Positions 21,964-32,611 of a DNA stretch of 64,000 bases are shown one piece after another (positions within the stretch are counted from its first letter, which is position 1; each line of letters opens with the position of its first letter). The notes beneath the pieces are model-generated. The model had not been told where the DNA came from, ran no database searches, and saw nothing but the letters and a program-made list of their open reading frames with translations. Origin of the DNA: Piezodorus guildinii (lineage: Eukaryota; Arthropoda; Insecta; Hemiptera; Pentatomidae); assembly GCA_023052935.1 (NCBI GenBank), contig CM041297.1, forward strand, positions 93,775,521 to 93,839,520. The letters are read 5' to 3'. A program made the position numbers and the translations under genes.

Positions 21964-24648
21964 TTACAAAAGGTCGCGGGGCCACTGCCGTTTCAACCTT
22001 CTAGGTGGGTTGTATGGATGAGTGGAGCTGGATAGGGATTGAGCTAAAGGATTAGGATGATGAATGAGGTTCTGGTGGAATTTGGAAAATTTGGATGGAA
22101 TTAGGTCTGAAATAAATGGAACATTAAGGTCGTGGTGCAAGGTATAATTGGAGACATAATAAGGAGCATTTACTATTGTACGGAGGACTTTGGATTGAAA
22201 GGATTGAATGCGTTTGATGTTAGAACGTTTAGCTGTCCCCCACAGTTCAAGTCCGTAGGTCCAGATGGGCTTCAGTATTGTCTTGTAGATTAATAATTTG
22301 TTTTCAACTGTAAGTTCAGATTTTCTGTTGAGTAGTCGGTATAACTGTCCGAATCGTCGGTTGAGTTCTTGTCTTTTAAGTCTTGTATGTGGGTTCCAAG
22401 TCAATCTTTTGTCTAACAGTAAGCCAAGATACCGGACTGTATCTGAGAGAGGAATCGGTAATGAGTTGAAATAAACTGGCGGACAGGATTTTCGTCTAAG
22501 AGTAAAGGTTATGTGTTTACATTTGGCTTCGTTCACCTTTACACGCCAGTTATTACACCAGTGTTCGATAAGGAAAAGGTGTCTCTGAAGGTTTAAGGAT
22601 GCTGTTTCAGGATTGGAACTGGATGATAGGATGGCGGTGTCGTCTGCAAAAGTTGCCAGAAAGGTATCAGGATGTGTAGGAATATCAGCAGTGTAAAGGA
22701 TGTAGAGGATGGGTCCCAAGACGCTGCCTTGAGGAACACCGGCCTCAACGGGATAAAGGTTAGAAAATTCTTCACCACAGCGAACTCGGAAGGAACGGTT
22801 CGAGAGATAGGATCGGAGAATGAGGTATAGGGACTGGGGTAAATGGGTTTTCAGCTTGAAGAGTAATCCAGTGTGCCATACCCGGTCAAAAGCTTGCGCA
22901 ATGTCCAGAAACGCACCAGAACAATACTCTTTGCATTCAAGAGCTGAGGAAATATGGTCTACAACTCGGAGCCCCTGTTGAACTGTGGAATGCTGAGGAC
23001 GGAATCCAAACTGATGGGAAGGAAGATTTTGAGATTCTAATATGGGTAGGATACGTTTAAGAAGAAGCCTTTCGAAGATTTTTGAGAGGATGGGGAGTAG
23101 ACTAATAGGCCTGTAGGATGAAGTGTTGTTGGAAGGTTTACCTGGTTTTAAAAAAAGGATGATGGTGGAATGTTTCCATAACAGAGGAAAATAGGTGGTG
23201 CGGAGGATGCAGTTATAAATATAAGTAAGGAATATAATAGCTTTCTGCGGAAGTTGTCGGAGGATCTGGGGAGTAAGGAGATCGTGTCCAGGAGATTTAC
23301 GGAGAGTCAGTTTTTGGAGAAGATATTTGACCTCAGAGGGATTAATAGCTTTAGGAGGTAGGGAAAGTGGAATCGGTGACATAAGAAAGTCTTGCACTTT
23401 TGCGGTGTGATTGATGTGGGATTCCGGGTGAGGAGTGAATACTTTGGAGAGGTGTGTGGCGAATTCCTCGGCTTTATCTTCATCAGACGCAGCCCAGGAG
23501 TCATCACCACGTCGGAGAGGATGGGAAACATGATGGTATTTTAGGATCTTTTTCGTGACATTCCACAGGGAATTATCACGAGCTGATAGAGAGGAGAGGT
23601 AGGAATTAAAGGACTGGGAACGGAAGTTCGCCAACTCCCTCTTCAATTGTCTACAATAGAAGTTATAGGAGCGGCGATCTGTTGGGTGTCGGGTGCGCTG
23701 CCATAATGATCTTGCTCGGCGTTTGGTGTGGATAAGGTCTATAATAGGTTGTGGAAAATGATTTTGGTCTGGATTTATATTGGAGTGTTTAGGAGAGGAA
23801 GCAGTCCAGACAGCTTGTTGGATGGCGGTGGTAAAGGAATAGACGGAATTATCTAGGTCATCTTGGGTTTTGAGGGTTACTCTGAGGTCAATATTATCGG
23901 TCAGGATTTGGCGGAAAAGGTTCCAGTTGACAGGGCCTCGGATGAATGATGGTGGAATGGGTTTTGGAATTGGAGTGAGAGATACTTTTAGGATCAGTGG
24001 ACTATGGTCTGAGGATAGTTCATCTAGGCGAGTTAAAGACAAGTTGAGAGAGCCTAATCCGCTGTGGATAAAGAAGTCGAGGATGTCAGGATTGCGGTTA
24101 GGATCGGTTGGCCAGTAGGTAGGGGAGTCAGGAGGCAGGATATTAAAATTTCGGGAGTTGAGTGCAGACAGCAAATTTCGTCCCCGAGAATTCGTGGTTC
24201 TGGAACCCCACTGCTGATGCTTGGCGTTTAAGTCTGCACCCAGAATGAAACGATTTCCTAAGGAATCCAGGAAGGATACAAATTCAGAATTGGAAATGGA
24301 ATGTTTAGGAGGGCAATATGCAGATGTGAGGGTTACCGGAAAGGAAAAAGTCTTGATTACTATGGATGTGGCTTGTAGGAAATCATAGGTGGGAAGTGGG
24401 AGTAAATGATGAGAGAGGGATTGGTGGACAATGATAGCAGAACCGGCATGGGCTTTACCGTCTGGGTGGTCAGTACGGTATGTCATGTATTGCGGTATTT
24501 TGAAGTACTGTTTAGTCGTTAGTCTTGTTTCAGTTATAAGTGCAACATCGATTGTTTTGTCTTGCAACAACGCTGTCAGTTCGTCAGTATGATTTCTAAC
24601 ACCATTCGCATTCCAAAGGAGAATGGATAAGGAGTTAGGTGAAGTCAT
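21964..24648 (-). CDS. Jockey-type ORF2: APE endonuclease and reverse transcriptase
   Basis: 894 aa, near the length of Jockey ORF2. The endonuclease domain (about residues 1-225) shows WNANGVRNH, ITETRL, GADLNAKHQQWGS (about 134) and SSDHSPL (about 212), including the catalytic Glu, Asp and His positions. The reverse transcriptase follows: KPGKPSNNTSSYRPISLLP, FLDIAQAFDRVWH (motif A, about 579), GVPQGSVLGPILY (motif B, about 636) and FADDTAIL (motif C, about 668). The C-terminus carries RLTWNPHTRLKRQ, GLELWG and RRLKRQWPRDLL. No stops or frameshifts. Its ATG follows the ORF1 stop with no spacer, so translation needs reinitiation or stop readthrough. No RNase H domain was seen. Confidence 0.96.
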   Translation of the reverse strand: MTSPNSLSILLWNANGVRNHTDELTALLQDKTIDVALITETRLTTKQYFKIPQYMTYRTDHPDGKAHAGSAIIVHQSLSHHLLPLPTYDFLQATSIVIKTFSFPVTLTSAYCPPKHSISNSEFVSFLDSLGNRFILGADLNAKHQQWGSRTTNSRGRNLLSALNSRNFNILPPDSPTYWPTDPNRNPDILDFFIHSGLGSLNLSLTRLDELSSDHSPLILKVSLTPIPKPIPPSFIRGPVNWNLFRQILTDNIDLRVTLKTQDDLDNSVYSFTTAIQQAVWTASSPKHSNINPDQNHFPQPIIDLIHTKRRARSLWQRTRHPTDRRSYNFYCRQLKRELANFRSQSFNSYLSSLSARDNSLWNVTKKILKYHHVSHPLRRGDDSWAASDEDKAEEFATHLSKVFTPHPESHINHTAKVQDFLMSPIPLSLPPKAINPSEVKYLLQKLTLRKSPGHDLLTPQILRQLPQKAIIFLTYIYNCILRTTYFPLLWKHSTIILFLKPGKPSNNTSSYRPISLLPILSKIFERLLLKRILPILESQNLPSHQFGFRPQHSTVQQGLRVVDHISSALECKEYCSGAFLDIAQAFDRVWHTGLLFKLKTHLPQSLYLILRSYLSNRSFRVRCGEEFSNLYPVEAGVPQGSVLGPILYILYTADIPTHPDTFLATFADDTAILSSSSNPETASLNLQRHLFLIEHWCNNWRVKVNEAKCKHITFTLRRKSCPPVYFNSLPIPLSDTVRYLGLLLDKRLTWNPHTRLKRQELNRRFGQLYRLLNRKSELTVENKLLIYKTILKPIWTYGLELWGTAKRSNIKRIQSFQSKVLRTIVNAPYYVSNYTLHHDLNVPFISDLIPSKFSKFHQNLIHHPNPLAQSLSSSTHPYNPPRRLKRQWPRDLL

Positions 24649-25965
24649 TTAAGGATTTTTCAAGGCAGGGATTAGATTCGATACTAGATTTGTAAGGAGT
24701 GATATAAGCGGCATAACAAGAGATTTGATTTCGGAGATGAACGATGTCATTAGACTGGTAAGATCTGTGACGTTTGATGGTGGAGGGATATGAGAAATTT
24801 GATGTTGAGGAGTTTTTTGAAGATTAGGTAAACTTTGAGGGATAGATTCTTGTACAATAGATTGAGAATGTTGAGGAAAATGTTGTTCCGGCAGTGCCTC
24901 GACTTCATGATTCTGGTTACCACCTCCAAGCAAGTGGGCAAATGACACGTTAGAATTTACAAGTTTTGATGGTTCTCTTCTGCTTCTGGTTGGTACAGCT
25001 GTTTCATTCGGATCCTGAGGTTTTTGGTATCTGGTTCTGAGTTTCTTGTAGATTTCACATCCCTTGTAGTTAGCCGGGTGGTCCTTGAGGCACAGAGCAC
25101 ATACAGCGGGTGCTGATCTTGATCTTGTACATTCTTCTGTTTTATGCTGTTCACCGCATTTCACACAGCGTGGTATGTGATGGCAATAACTTTTGGTATG
25201 ACCATATGCCTGACAGTTATGGCACTGGACTATTTCTTTCTTTGTGTAAGGTTTTTCAACTTTTACACGGGTATAGTACAGTCTGCTGAGGTCATAGATT
25301 TTTTCGACTCCTGCTGATGGTTCCAAGTCCACGAAGAATAGAGGCAGTGGACTTTTATCTTTTAGAACGTTGGTGACTTGCCTCACTTGGAATCCTAATT
25401 CTGTCAGTTCTTCTTTGATTGCTTCAACGGGTGTTGAGGAATGTAGGTTTCTGATTACGACCCTTAATGCTCTCTCTTGGCGCAGCTGATAAGTATGAAA
25501 GTCAGCTTTGGTCTCAGTCAGATATTTTACAATCTTTCTGTAGGTTTCAGCAGTAGTCGGAGATATTTTAGTATCATTGGTTCTACTTATACAATAATAA
25601 CTATTAGGATCTGTTACTTTGTTTAAATGCGCACACATCAGTTTAAAATTTTTAATATTTTTAACAAATATTGGTGGAGGTAGTGGTTCTCTGGGTATAG
25701 GAGAAGATTCCATGGTTTCTTTTTCATTTTGGAGGATCTGAAATGGATTCGGTGTAAAAAACGGAGATTCATCAGTTATTCCTTGTGATGATGTGCTGGG
25801 CTGTGGTTCAGAACCTAATGAGGTAGCTGACGCGGTCGCTGGTGGAATCATTTTTTTATTTTGTTCACGGCGGGGTCTCTGTTTTGTGGGAGACGAGTTA
25901 GAACCTGCAGATCTAGATCTTTTACTTGCAGACTTTGAGGACATGACTTGATGAAAATATCTCAT
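24649..25965 (-). CDS. Jockey-type ORF1 gag-like nucleic-acid-binding protein
   Basis: 438 aa, the RNA-binding partner that packages element RNA with ORF2 protein. The first 50 residues are basic and serine-rich (SSKSASKRSRSAG, SSPTKQRPRREQNKK). Residues about 80-240 hold the conserved gag-like region with PPIFVKNIKNFK and QLRQERALRVVIRNLHSST. Three zinc knuckles follow: CHNCQAYGHTKSYC (about 248), CVKCGEQHKTEEC, CALCLKDHPANYKGC (to about 304). The rest is proline/glutamine-rich with a hydrophobic C-terminus. The start at 25965 is the first ATG after an in-frame stop; Met 8 is an alternative. It ends TAA directly before the ORF2 ATG and in the same frame. Confidence 0.95.
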   Translation of the reverse strand: MRYFHQVMSSKSASKRSRSAGSNSSPTKQRPRREQNKKMIPPATASATSLGSEPQPSTSSQGITDESPFFTPNPFQILQNEKETMESSPIPREPLPPPIFVKNIKNFKLMCAHLNKVTDPNSYYCISRTNDTKISPTTAETYRKIVKYLTETKADFHTYQLRQERALRVVIRNLHSSTPVEAIKEELTELGFQVRQVTNVLKDKSPLPLFFVDLEPSAGVEKIYDLSRLYYTRVKVEKPYTKKEIVQCHNCQAYGHTKSYCHHIPRCVKCGEQHKTEECTRSRSAPAVCALCLKDHPANYKGCEIYKKLRTRYQKPQDPNETAVPTRSRREPSKLVNSNVSFAHLLGGGNQNHEVEALPEQHFPQHSQSIVQESIPQSLPNLQKTPQHQISHIPPPSNVTDLTSLMTSFISEIKSLVMPLISLLTNLVSNLIPALKNP

Positions 25966-26290
25966 TGATTAAGAAAATAATAATAATAAATAAATAATGA
26001 GATAAGAATTAAAGATAAAAGAAAGATAATTAAAAGAAAAGCAAGCCCGAGCTTGCCGAGCTAGCGGCAATCAGCTGATCAGTGACCCTTCTTTCACTTT
26101 TTCGTGATTGTACAAAGTAAATTATAACTTTGCTTACCGAAACTTCTCCAATATTCACTGCCGTAATATTCCTGAGGTCTAGTGATGTTCTCCAGACTGA
26201 ATTCTAGCGAATTCCTACTGAAAAAAGCAAAAATCTGAGAGACGATGTAACGTATGACTGTTATCATCGAGCGCATCAGCTGATTCAATC
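25966..26290 (-). promoter_or_regulatory. 5' UTR and internal promoter region of the family A element
   Basis: Non-coding leader of 325 bp between the 13-bp target duplication and the ORF1 start. The element begins GATTGAATCAGCTGATGCGC. Jockey-type elements use an internal pol II promoter within the leader; I see no TATA box at the expected place. An in-frame TAA precedes the first ORF1 ATG by two codons. Confidence 0.6.
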
Positions 26291-26520
26291 AAATAAGAAA
26301 ATTAGTAATTACTAAATACTTTCTCATTGGCATTGGTAGTCGAAGGATTAAAAAACAATTTGTCAAAAAATTATACTTAACAAATCAAAATATGACCATG
26401 ACAAGTAATATTTGTAAAAAGTTATTATATTTATTTATGAAATTGGATAATTAAAACTTCAACAAGTTATGAGATACAAAAGGTTAACCCAAACTATTGA
26501 TATAGTTTAGAAATTTATAT

Positions 26521-27545
26521 TTGCCCTTTGAACGAGTGTGGCACCCAGGACTGCTTTACAAACTCCGTAAATTCCTTCCACCTACATACTTCCTTATTAT
26601 CCAGTCCTATCTCACAGACAGGTCCTTCAAAGTAAATCATAACCGTTCCTGTTCATCCCATTTTAATCAGTATGCAGGTGTTCCTCAAGGCAGTATTCTA
26701 GGACCCATCCTTTACACAGTTTATACAGTTGATATCCCATCCCATTCTAGAACTTTCCTTTCTACCTATGCTGATGACACATGTGTGTTATCAGTCAACA
26801 ACGATCCAACTATTACCTCCCAAACTCTTCAATCACACATCAAAGACCTTGAAGTATGGTGTCAGAAATGGAGAATAAAAATAAATCCCATCAAATCACC
26901 TTTACCCTTCGTCGTAAACCTATGACAACCTGCCCAACAGTATCCTTCAATAACACTCCTTTTGTCCCGGTTGAACAGATCCGATACCTAGGACTGCACC
27001 TGGACAAACGTCTTACTTGGAACCCTCATACAAGACTGAAAAGACAAGAAACTGCCAGACGTTTTCGACTACTTCAACACTTACTAGACAAACGCTCTAA
27101 CCTTCCACTCAAGTACAAAAGGCTCATCTATATGACTATCATCAGACCGATATGGACTTAGGGAGTATCCTTGCAATCAAAAATCCTTCGAAAAATCCTC
27201 AACGCTCCTTATTTTGTAACAAATAAACTCATCCATAAAGACCTTAACGTTCCCTATGACGCTGACTTGGCGCGAACCAGGTACCACTCCTTTCATGACA
27301 AACTCCATTCCCGCTCTAATCCACTTGTTTCAATCCTTGCTTCCTCTACAATCCCTGATAATCCTCCGAGGCGTCTGAAAAGAAGATGGCCACGAGACCT
27401 TCTAGTTTAACATAGTCTTTGGAGAGCTGCTAATGGGTAGTATCCCCACATGTGAATCTATGACATTTGTATCTTGTATCTCATTTACTAGATGTATATC
27501 ATTATACAGTTGTAAATAGCAATAAATCTATTAATTAAAAAAAAA
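26521..27545 (+). pseudogene. Family B Jockey-like element, 5'-truncated, best copy
   Basis: Begins in motif A (ERVWHPGLLYKLR), then GVPQGSILGPILYTVYTVDI and YADDTCVLS, all in frame to about 26880, where a small deletion shifts the frame. The next frame has FTLRRKPMTTCPTVSF and RLTWNPHTRLKRQE. A TAG at about 27160 and a deletion of roughly 55 bp follow. The last frame has LQSKILRKILNAPYFVTNKL and RRLKRRWPRDLLV. The 3' UTR ends at the A run near 27537-27545. Diverged from family A but clearly the same clade. No convincing target duplication. Confidence 0.85.
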
Positions 27546-28244
27546 TTGTATTTATTTTAAATTATTGTTTATTACTATCATTGTTAGTAGATGACGAAAT
27601 ATGATTTTTTCTTATTTATTTCTCACCTAAACTTTCTAATTTTATTTGTAAAACATCTAGTTACATATAAGATAATGTATTTTTTTTTCTATAATGACGA
27701 TTAGTAAACAAGTTTATTTTTAGTTATTTCCACATAAAATAAAAAAAAAATTAATATAAGTGCTTAACTATTTAACTCCATCAAAATAAAGAAAGTAATA
27801 GTCTAAAAACGTTTGGCCAAATACTATATTTAAAGAATATAACAAGACATAAATGTTTACACTCACTTCTAGGACATAGGCAGCGTATCCATTCAGACAA
27901 ACGGATCAGGCTACTAAATAGTCGGAAAGTCGCCCACGATTCTGTGGCGGAAAATAGCTCAACAGGAATAAACACCTACGTAGAAGATACAGAAATAGGG
28001 TTCTCTTCATTTATATTTATACAAAAAAAAAAAAAAAAAAATTTTGAAATAATTCCGGAGTGAAGTAATCGTTAGGCTTTGTACGTTACGACGTCACGAG
28101 ACCACTAAATTTGACACGTTATGGGATAAAGAGTAAAACTATTTAAATCCACCATCTTTTTGTCTCACAAATTCCTATTCACACTTCAATGCCAAAGTCA
28201 ATTCTTTAAAAAACAACAATAAACATATTTCGATTTTAATTATT
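27546..28244. other. AT-rich, no gene seen
   Basis: Contains an A tract at 28022-28040. A minus 64-codon frame at 27781-27975 has no recognisable domain. Confidence 0.45.
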
Positions 28245-28425
28245 TTAATCATAGGTAGAAATAATCGGGAGTCAGTCTTTTTTAATATTTACATAACCAG
28301 TTTATGCTTGATATAGCACAGTAATGCCCTGATGATGGCTCACGAGTATGAGCCGAAACGTTGGCAAAATGAAAATATTAAAAAAGACAGACCTTTATTA
28401 TTATTTCTACCTATGATAATTTCTA
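28245..28425 (+). other. Palindromic unit with a hammerhead-like core
   Basis: Arms near 28247-28292 and 28373-28423 pair (TAGGTAGAAATAAT with ATTATTTCTACCTA; CTTTTTTAATATTTA with AAATATTAAAAAAG). In the loop, CTGATGA (28329-28335), T, GGCTCA, 6-nt loop, TGAGCC and GAAAC (to 28359) reproduce the hammerhead CUGANGA-stem II-GAAAC order with one extra base. Related units occur at 9400, 2459 and 42757. Catalytic competence is not shown. Confidence 0.4.
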
Positions 28426-28443
28426 CAGTCGACTATACATCCT

Positions 28444-28560
28444 CAATGTAACTTTTTTTTAAAAGTAATTTACAACTGTATTATACAATAAAATACATTA
28501 ATAAAATGTGTTAGTTAATCATATGGACTTGGTACAGGCATGTAAAGAAACTACCCAGTG
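28444..28560 (-). mobile_element. Family B 3' UTR fragment
   Basis: T tract, then ATTTACAACTGTATTATACA and GAAACTACCCAGTGG match the family B 3' UTR in reverse. No coding sequence retained. Confidence 0.6.
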
Positions 28561-28639
28561 GTTTTTCATACAATCTTCAATCATAAACACTTCAATTTTT
28601 ATTTAATGTAGTAGGTATTTTTTATTTTGTTTTTTATTT

Positions 28640-29345
28640 ATTTAATGTATTTTTAAGATTTGTCCTCAGTACTCGGAAGAGGTCTCATGTGACCCATTTT
28701 AGTGGCTCCTCCCCTCCAATCCGCATACAATATTTCCTTGGATCATTCCTTTACCAAATCATTAACTCCCAACACCCTCCATACTTCCACAGTTCCCTAC
28801 AATTTAAATCCTCAGTCCACTCACTTGATACAAGATCGCGCCATTCCGACGTTTATTTTCCTACCCATATGACTAAAACTTTTGATCGTTCCTTGCTTGT
28901 TCGCTCCTCTAATTTCTGGAATTCTCTACCTACTCATATCCGCCATGCTTCTCTCTCCTCATTCAAATCCCAACTTTTACAATACCGTTTATTATCCCAA
29001 AAAGACGATTAGAAACTGTAACATTTATATTCCTGACATCACACTTTCAAAGAAGAATAATTTTTGTTCATTGTCTATACTTAAATGCTGTTATCTATTA
29101 ATTTATTTTCAATTCCGTTCAAAAAAATATTTTCTAAGAATTGTTTTTATTTTTATTTTATCATTGTATATATTTTTTGCATTATACTGCATTATAATTT
29201 ATAGCATTGTGATATGCACACATATATTAACCTATAATTGTAATTAGTTATTAATTATGTTCCTTCTGTCTGTTGGCCAGACATGTATATTTCCATGTAC
29301 TGTACAAACCTGTTATTCTTTGGGGACCTAGTCCCAGAATAATTT
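28640..29345 (+). pseudogene. CR1/L2-like retrotransposon 3' part (family D)
   Basis: A 107-codon frame (28689-29012) carries FLGSFLYQIINSQHPPYF, TRSRHSDVYFPTHMTKTFDR, RSSNFWNSLPTHIRHASLSS and FKSQLLQYRL, the typical end of CR1-like reverse transcriptases (WNSLP.xIR..S..SFK..L). After the stop, about 330 bp of AT-rich 3' UTR end at GGGGACCTAGTCCCAGAATA (29325-29342). That block recurs in reverse at 19133 and 46340. Catalytic domain absent. Confidence 0.7.
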
Positions 29346-29365
29346 TTTTTTCTATTTATATTTCT

Positions 29366-29540
29366 AGGGCGCAAGGCCACTGCCTTTTCAATTGCCTCGG
29401 GGGATTATCAGGAATACATAGTGATAAGAGGTTGCGGAGGAGTGGACGGGTAATTTGGAATTAAAGGAGATACATCTAGTTCGAGCTAGATCTGCAACTA
29501 ATGGGAAATTAAGGTCTTTATGGATTATATTATTAGTGAC
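29366..29540 (-). pseudogene. Family B fragment
   Basis: On the minus strand it covers the SNIIHKDLNFPLVADLARTR block and part of the region before RRLKR. It abuts the family D end. Short and decayed. Confidence 0.5.
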
Positions 29541-31660
29541 GTGGAATTTTAATTCTAAATTCCAAGATATTACAACGGTAGTAAACTATGAAACAAGCCT
29601 AACAATGCCATGAATAAAATTTTATTTTATTTATTTTTGCGGCAGAAAAATGTTTACAATACATTTTAGGCTCTCCTTGAAGTCCAATTGAATGGCTATG
29701 ATTGTGCAGTGCACTTGAAATGCTGAAATTGTTTAAGTAATATACGTGGGATTCAGAGCATACTTTTTCCATATACAGAGGTTTTAATAGCAGCAATGCC
29801 ATCAAAATCTGATGAAAATTTAACTTCCATTTGAAACTCGGGAGAGGTAAATCGTTCTCAGTTATTTCACAATTTGTTTTGAGTTAGCTTTAAAAGATTT
29901 CAGACATAACACTTTAAGCTAGTATACTTCAACATTTTGCATATCTTGAGTTCCAAGATTTATAAAACATTAAACACTATGCATCTTGCTTAATACAAAC
30001 GACAAGTTGAACTGATCTTCACTTGAACTAATCAGTTGCTTGTACTTCAGGCTCATAGGGGCATTTAGGTAAGTTAGGAACAATATTCTTATCGACAAGA
30101 AAGTTGACATGGAAGACATAATCTGGCCTGCTAGAGTTTTACAGATAAGACATCTTTGTAGCCCTTATCTCGTTAAGATTACTAACAAAGAATTAGTAAG
30201 CAGACCCGTGAAGCGATATTCGTTTGGCAAAATCTAAATAAACACCGCTATAATCAATTTACAACCGAGTTGTCGCATCACATCCAATGGTGAATGAGAG
30301 ACATCGATCTTGCGCCAATGGTTAACAAAAAATCACGAGAATATGTTTAGACGTCTCTAAAGAAAGTCTGTTGATAAGAATGATTCTGAATAGAAAAAAC
30401 GATCTGCAGGCATAGAGATTTTAATGAAAGGAGTTTATTTATTCACGGATATAGTCAGGAATAAACATACTACATGAAAGAACTGATTACTTGAACATTA
30501 ATGTTTTTTTTTAATACAATTTAAATAATACGATAATTCTGAAAAATAGCCTACCCAACTAATTCTACAAAATATATCAAATCCCTAACATTCATAGAAG
30601 ACCCATTTAATCTAGTTTGAAGCGTAAACACAATTTAGTTTTTATGAATTTTTGATTAGAAAATAAATAAAACTTAAATAAAAAATAAATAAATAAAAGT
30701 TGACAGTAGAATGGGCGAGAACCGTATTTATTACGTTTAAATTAGTTCCAATTCATATAATAGACAATTCATGAGTATACCTTAAAAAGATATATACCTA
30801 GGAATACTCTTCTTCTTAACTACTATAATCATATTCTCTTTATAATAGAAAATGGTTTCAAATATAATTTTTTTATCCTACAAATAGGCAAAGGATAAAA
30901 TCAACATTATTAAAATTATGAATAATTATATGTTAGGGTCTTTATAAGAAAACCTTCATTAATAATTTAAATTAAAAAGTACAATAACATTACGAACCTT
31001 TCTCATGTGTTAACAGAACTACGTTTAAGGATTCGATGTTTAAAATAGATTAGCGAAACTGTTGGGTAATGCTGCATGCCAAGGGTCTTCTACTTACCTG
31101 CAAGAAGAAAAAAAAAAATTAGAACTTGAACAACAATTATACTATATATAACTATGATTTCATTATATTGGTTACAAAATTATAGAGCCTAGAGTTTGTA
31201 GATATTCTGGAGTGATTTACATTAACCAGCTGATAGACTGTTGATGTGAGATGTGCTGCATTCAGTCTGTATTTGTGCAATTTTAATTATGTCCTTATGA
31301 AGCCTGAATTGGCTTAACTAAACTGATTAGTTGATTACTGGTATTTTCGAGAATCAAACCTTCGTTTGTGGAATCTTCCGGTTTACTCCAACGATTTTGA
31401 AATGTGTTTTTGTTCTTCTACATTAATAAGGTATAAATTAGTTATATTTTATTCTGTGATAACCTGTCATAGCAATAAACATAATTTAAATTAAAGTTTT
31501 ATATCAAAATGCATACAATGTTTTTATCTTTATTAGATCTACATGCTTGGCTCCTAGACTAAAAGAAAGTAAAACATTTAACATAAAATTACTTAATAAA
31601 AATTTAATTTCTTAAATTGATTCCACTCTATTTCCACTCTATTTAGATGATACCAATTAT
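29541..31660. other. No gene or repeat recognised
   Basis: About 2.1 kb of moderate to AT-rich sequence without matches elsewhere in the window. Because it is free of the window's repeats, it may be older single-copy DNA. Open frames here are short and lack motifs. Confidence 0.45.
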
Positions 31661-31663
31661 AAA

Positions 31664-31795
31664 AAATCAGATGCCGGCAACACACGACTTTTACCTAACT
31701 ATGTTATTAAAATTAGTTTAAAAACAAATAAATAGAGTAAAAAAATGTAAGAATATAAAATTGTTATCTACAACAATCCGAAGGTCGAAGGTCCC
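31664..31795 (+). repeat. R1 5' end fragment
   Basis: TCAGATGCCGGCAACACACG then ACTTTTACCT, followed about 70 bp later by TTGTTATCTACAACAATCCG, matching R1 at 44386. Truncated. Confidence 0.6.
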
Positions 31796-32094
31796 CTATC
31801 GTAATAATAAAGACAATATAAAAAGGAAAAAGTTGGGGTAATTTAAAACCCAATTCCAATATGGACCCTATACTGGAAAGCGGAATGAAAGAGTTGATGG
31901 CTGTCAAGAGCAGGCACTCTTCCTGTTCAGCCACTGTTATACTTTTTGTTCCGGAAAACAAAAGAGTTTGACGTAAGCACCAGCGTTAAATACACAGCTT
32001 ACCTTTGATTAGCTATGAGGTTTTGAACATAATAGAGTAAATTTGAGGCTCTTCACATTTATAACGCAATTTAGTTTACTAAAAATGTAAGACA

Positions 32095-32578
32095 AATAAT
32101 TTTTTTAAACATCATTTATGAAAATTTACAACTGTACTTCATAATAAATCAACTAAATATGAAAAAAGAAAAATGACATGAAACAGACTTGTAGAAGAAC
32201 TACCCAAAGGTAGCACTCTTGTAACTTTTCTAAACCAGAAGGTCTCAAGGCCATCTTCTTTTCAGACGCCTCGTAGGATTGTCAGGAATGGAAGAGGATA
32301 CAAGGATTGAAACTAGTGGGTTAGAGTGGAAGAGGAGTTTGTTATGGAAGGAGAGATATCTGGTTCGGGCCAGATCAGCAACAAATGGAATATTTAGGTC
32401 TTTATGGATGAGTTTATTTGTGACAAAGTAGGGAGCGTTGAGGATTTTACGAAGGATTTTGGATTGCAAGGATTGGATCCGGAAGAATTCGAGGGTTGAG
32501 TAGAGCCAAATGGACGAAAGTCCATTTAGGCCTTATCATAGTCATGTAGAGGAGTCTTTTGTAGCTAAGCGGACAAAT
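32095..32578 (-). pseudogene. Family B Jockey-like 3' fragment
   Basis: T tract at 32099-32106 (tail), 3' UTR, then minus-strand coding: LQSKILRKILNAPYFVTNKL, HKDLNIPFVADLARTRYLSF and RRLKRRWP. A 74-codon frame is open, but both flanks are disrupted. Confidence 0.75.
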
Positions 32579-32611
32579 AATTAAAAAAAAAAAAAAATAA
32601 TAGAAATCTAA

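Larger units (their letters stand above)
21706..26290 (-). mobile_element. Full-length Jockey-clade non-LTR retrotransposon (family A)
   Basis: A complete 4,585-bp element: 325-bp 5' UTR, ORF1, ORF2, 250-bp 3' UTR and a short A tail. The 13-bp AAATAAGAAAATT is present at 21693-21705 and 26291-26303, a perfect target-site duplication, so neither end is truncated. Both ORFs are open. Perfect duplication and open frames point to a recent insertion by target-primed reverse transcription. It is probably capable of movement, although that cannot be shown from sequence alone. Truncated relatives lie at 7931-8887 and 53585-54631. Confidence 0.96.

Noticed and set aside
23870..24118. 82-codon plus-strand frame across ORF2
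   Set aside because: Shadow of the Jockey ORF2 on the opposite strand.
28329..28359. Complete Penelope-like element
   Set aside because: Only hammerhead-like stem-loops were found; no GIY-YIG endonuclease or Penelope reverse transcriptase in any frame.
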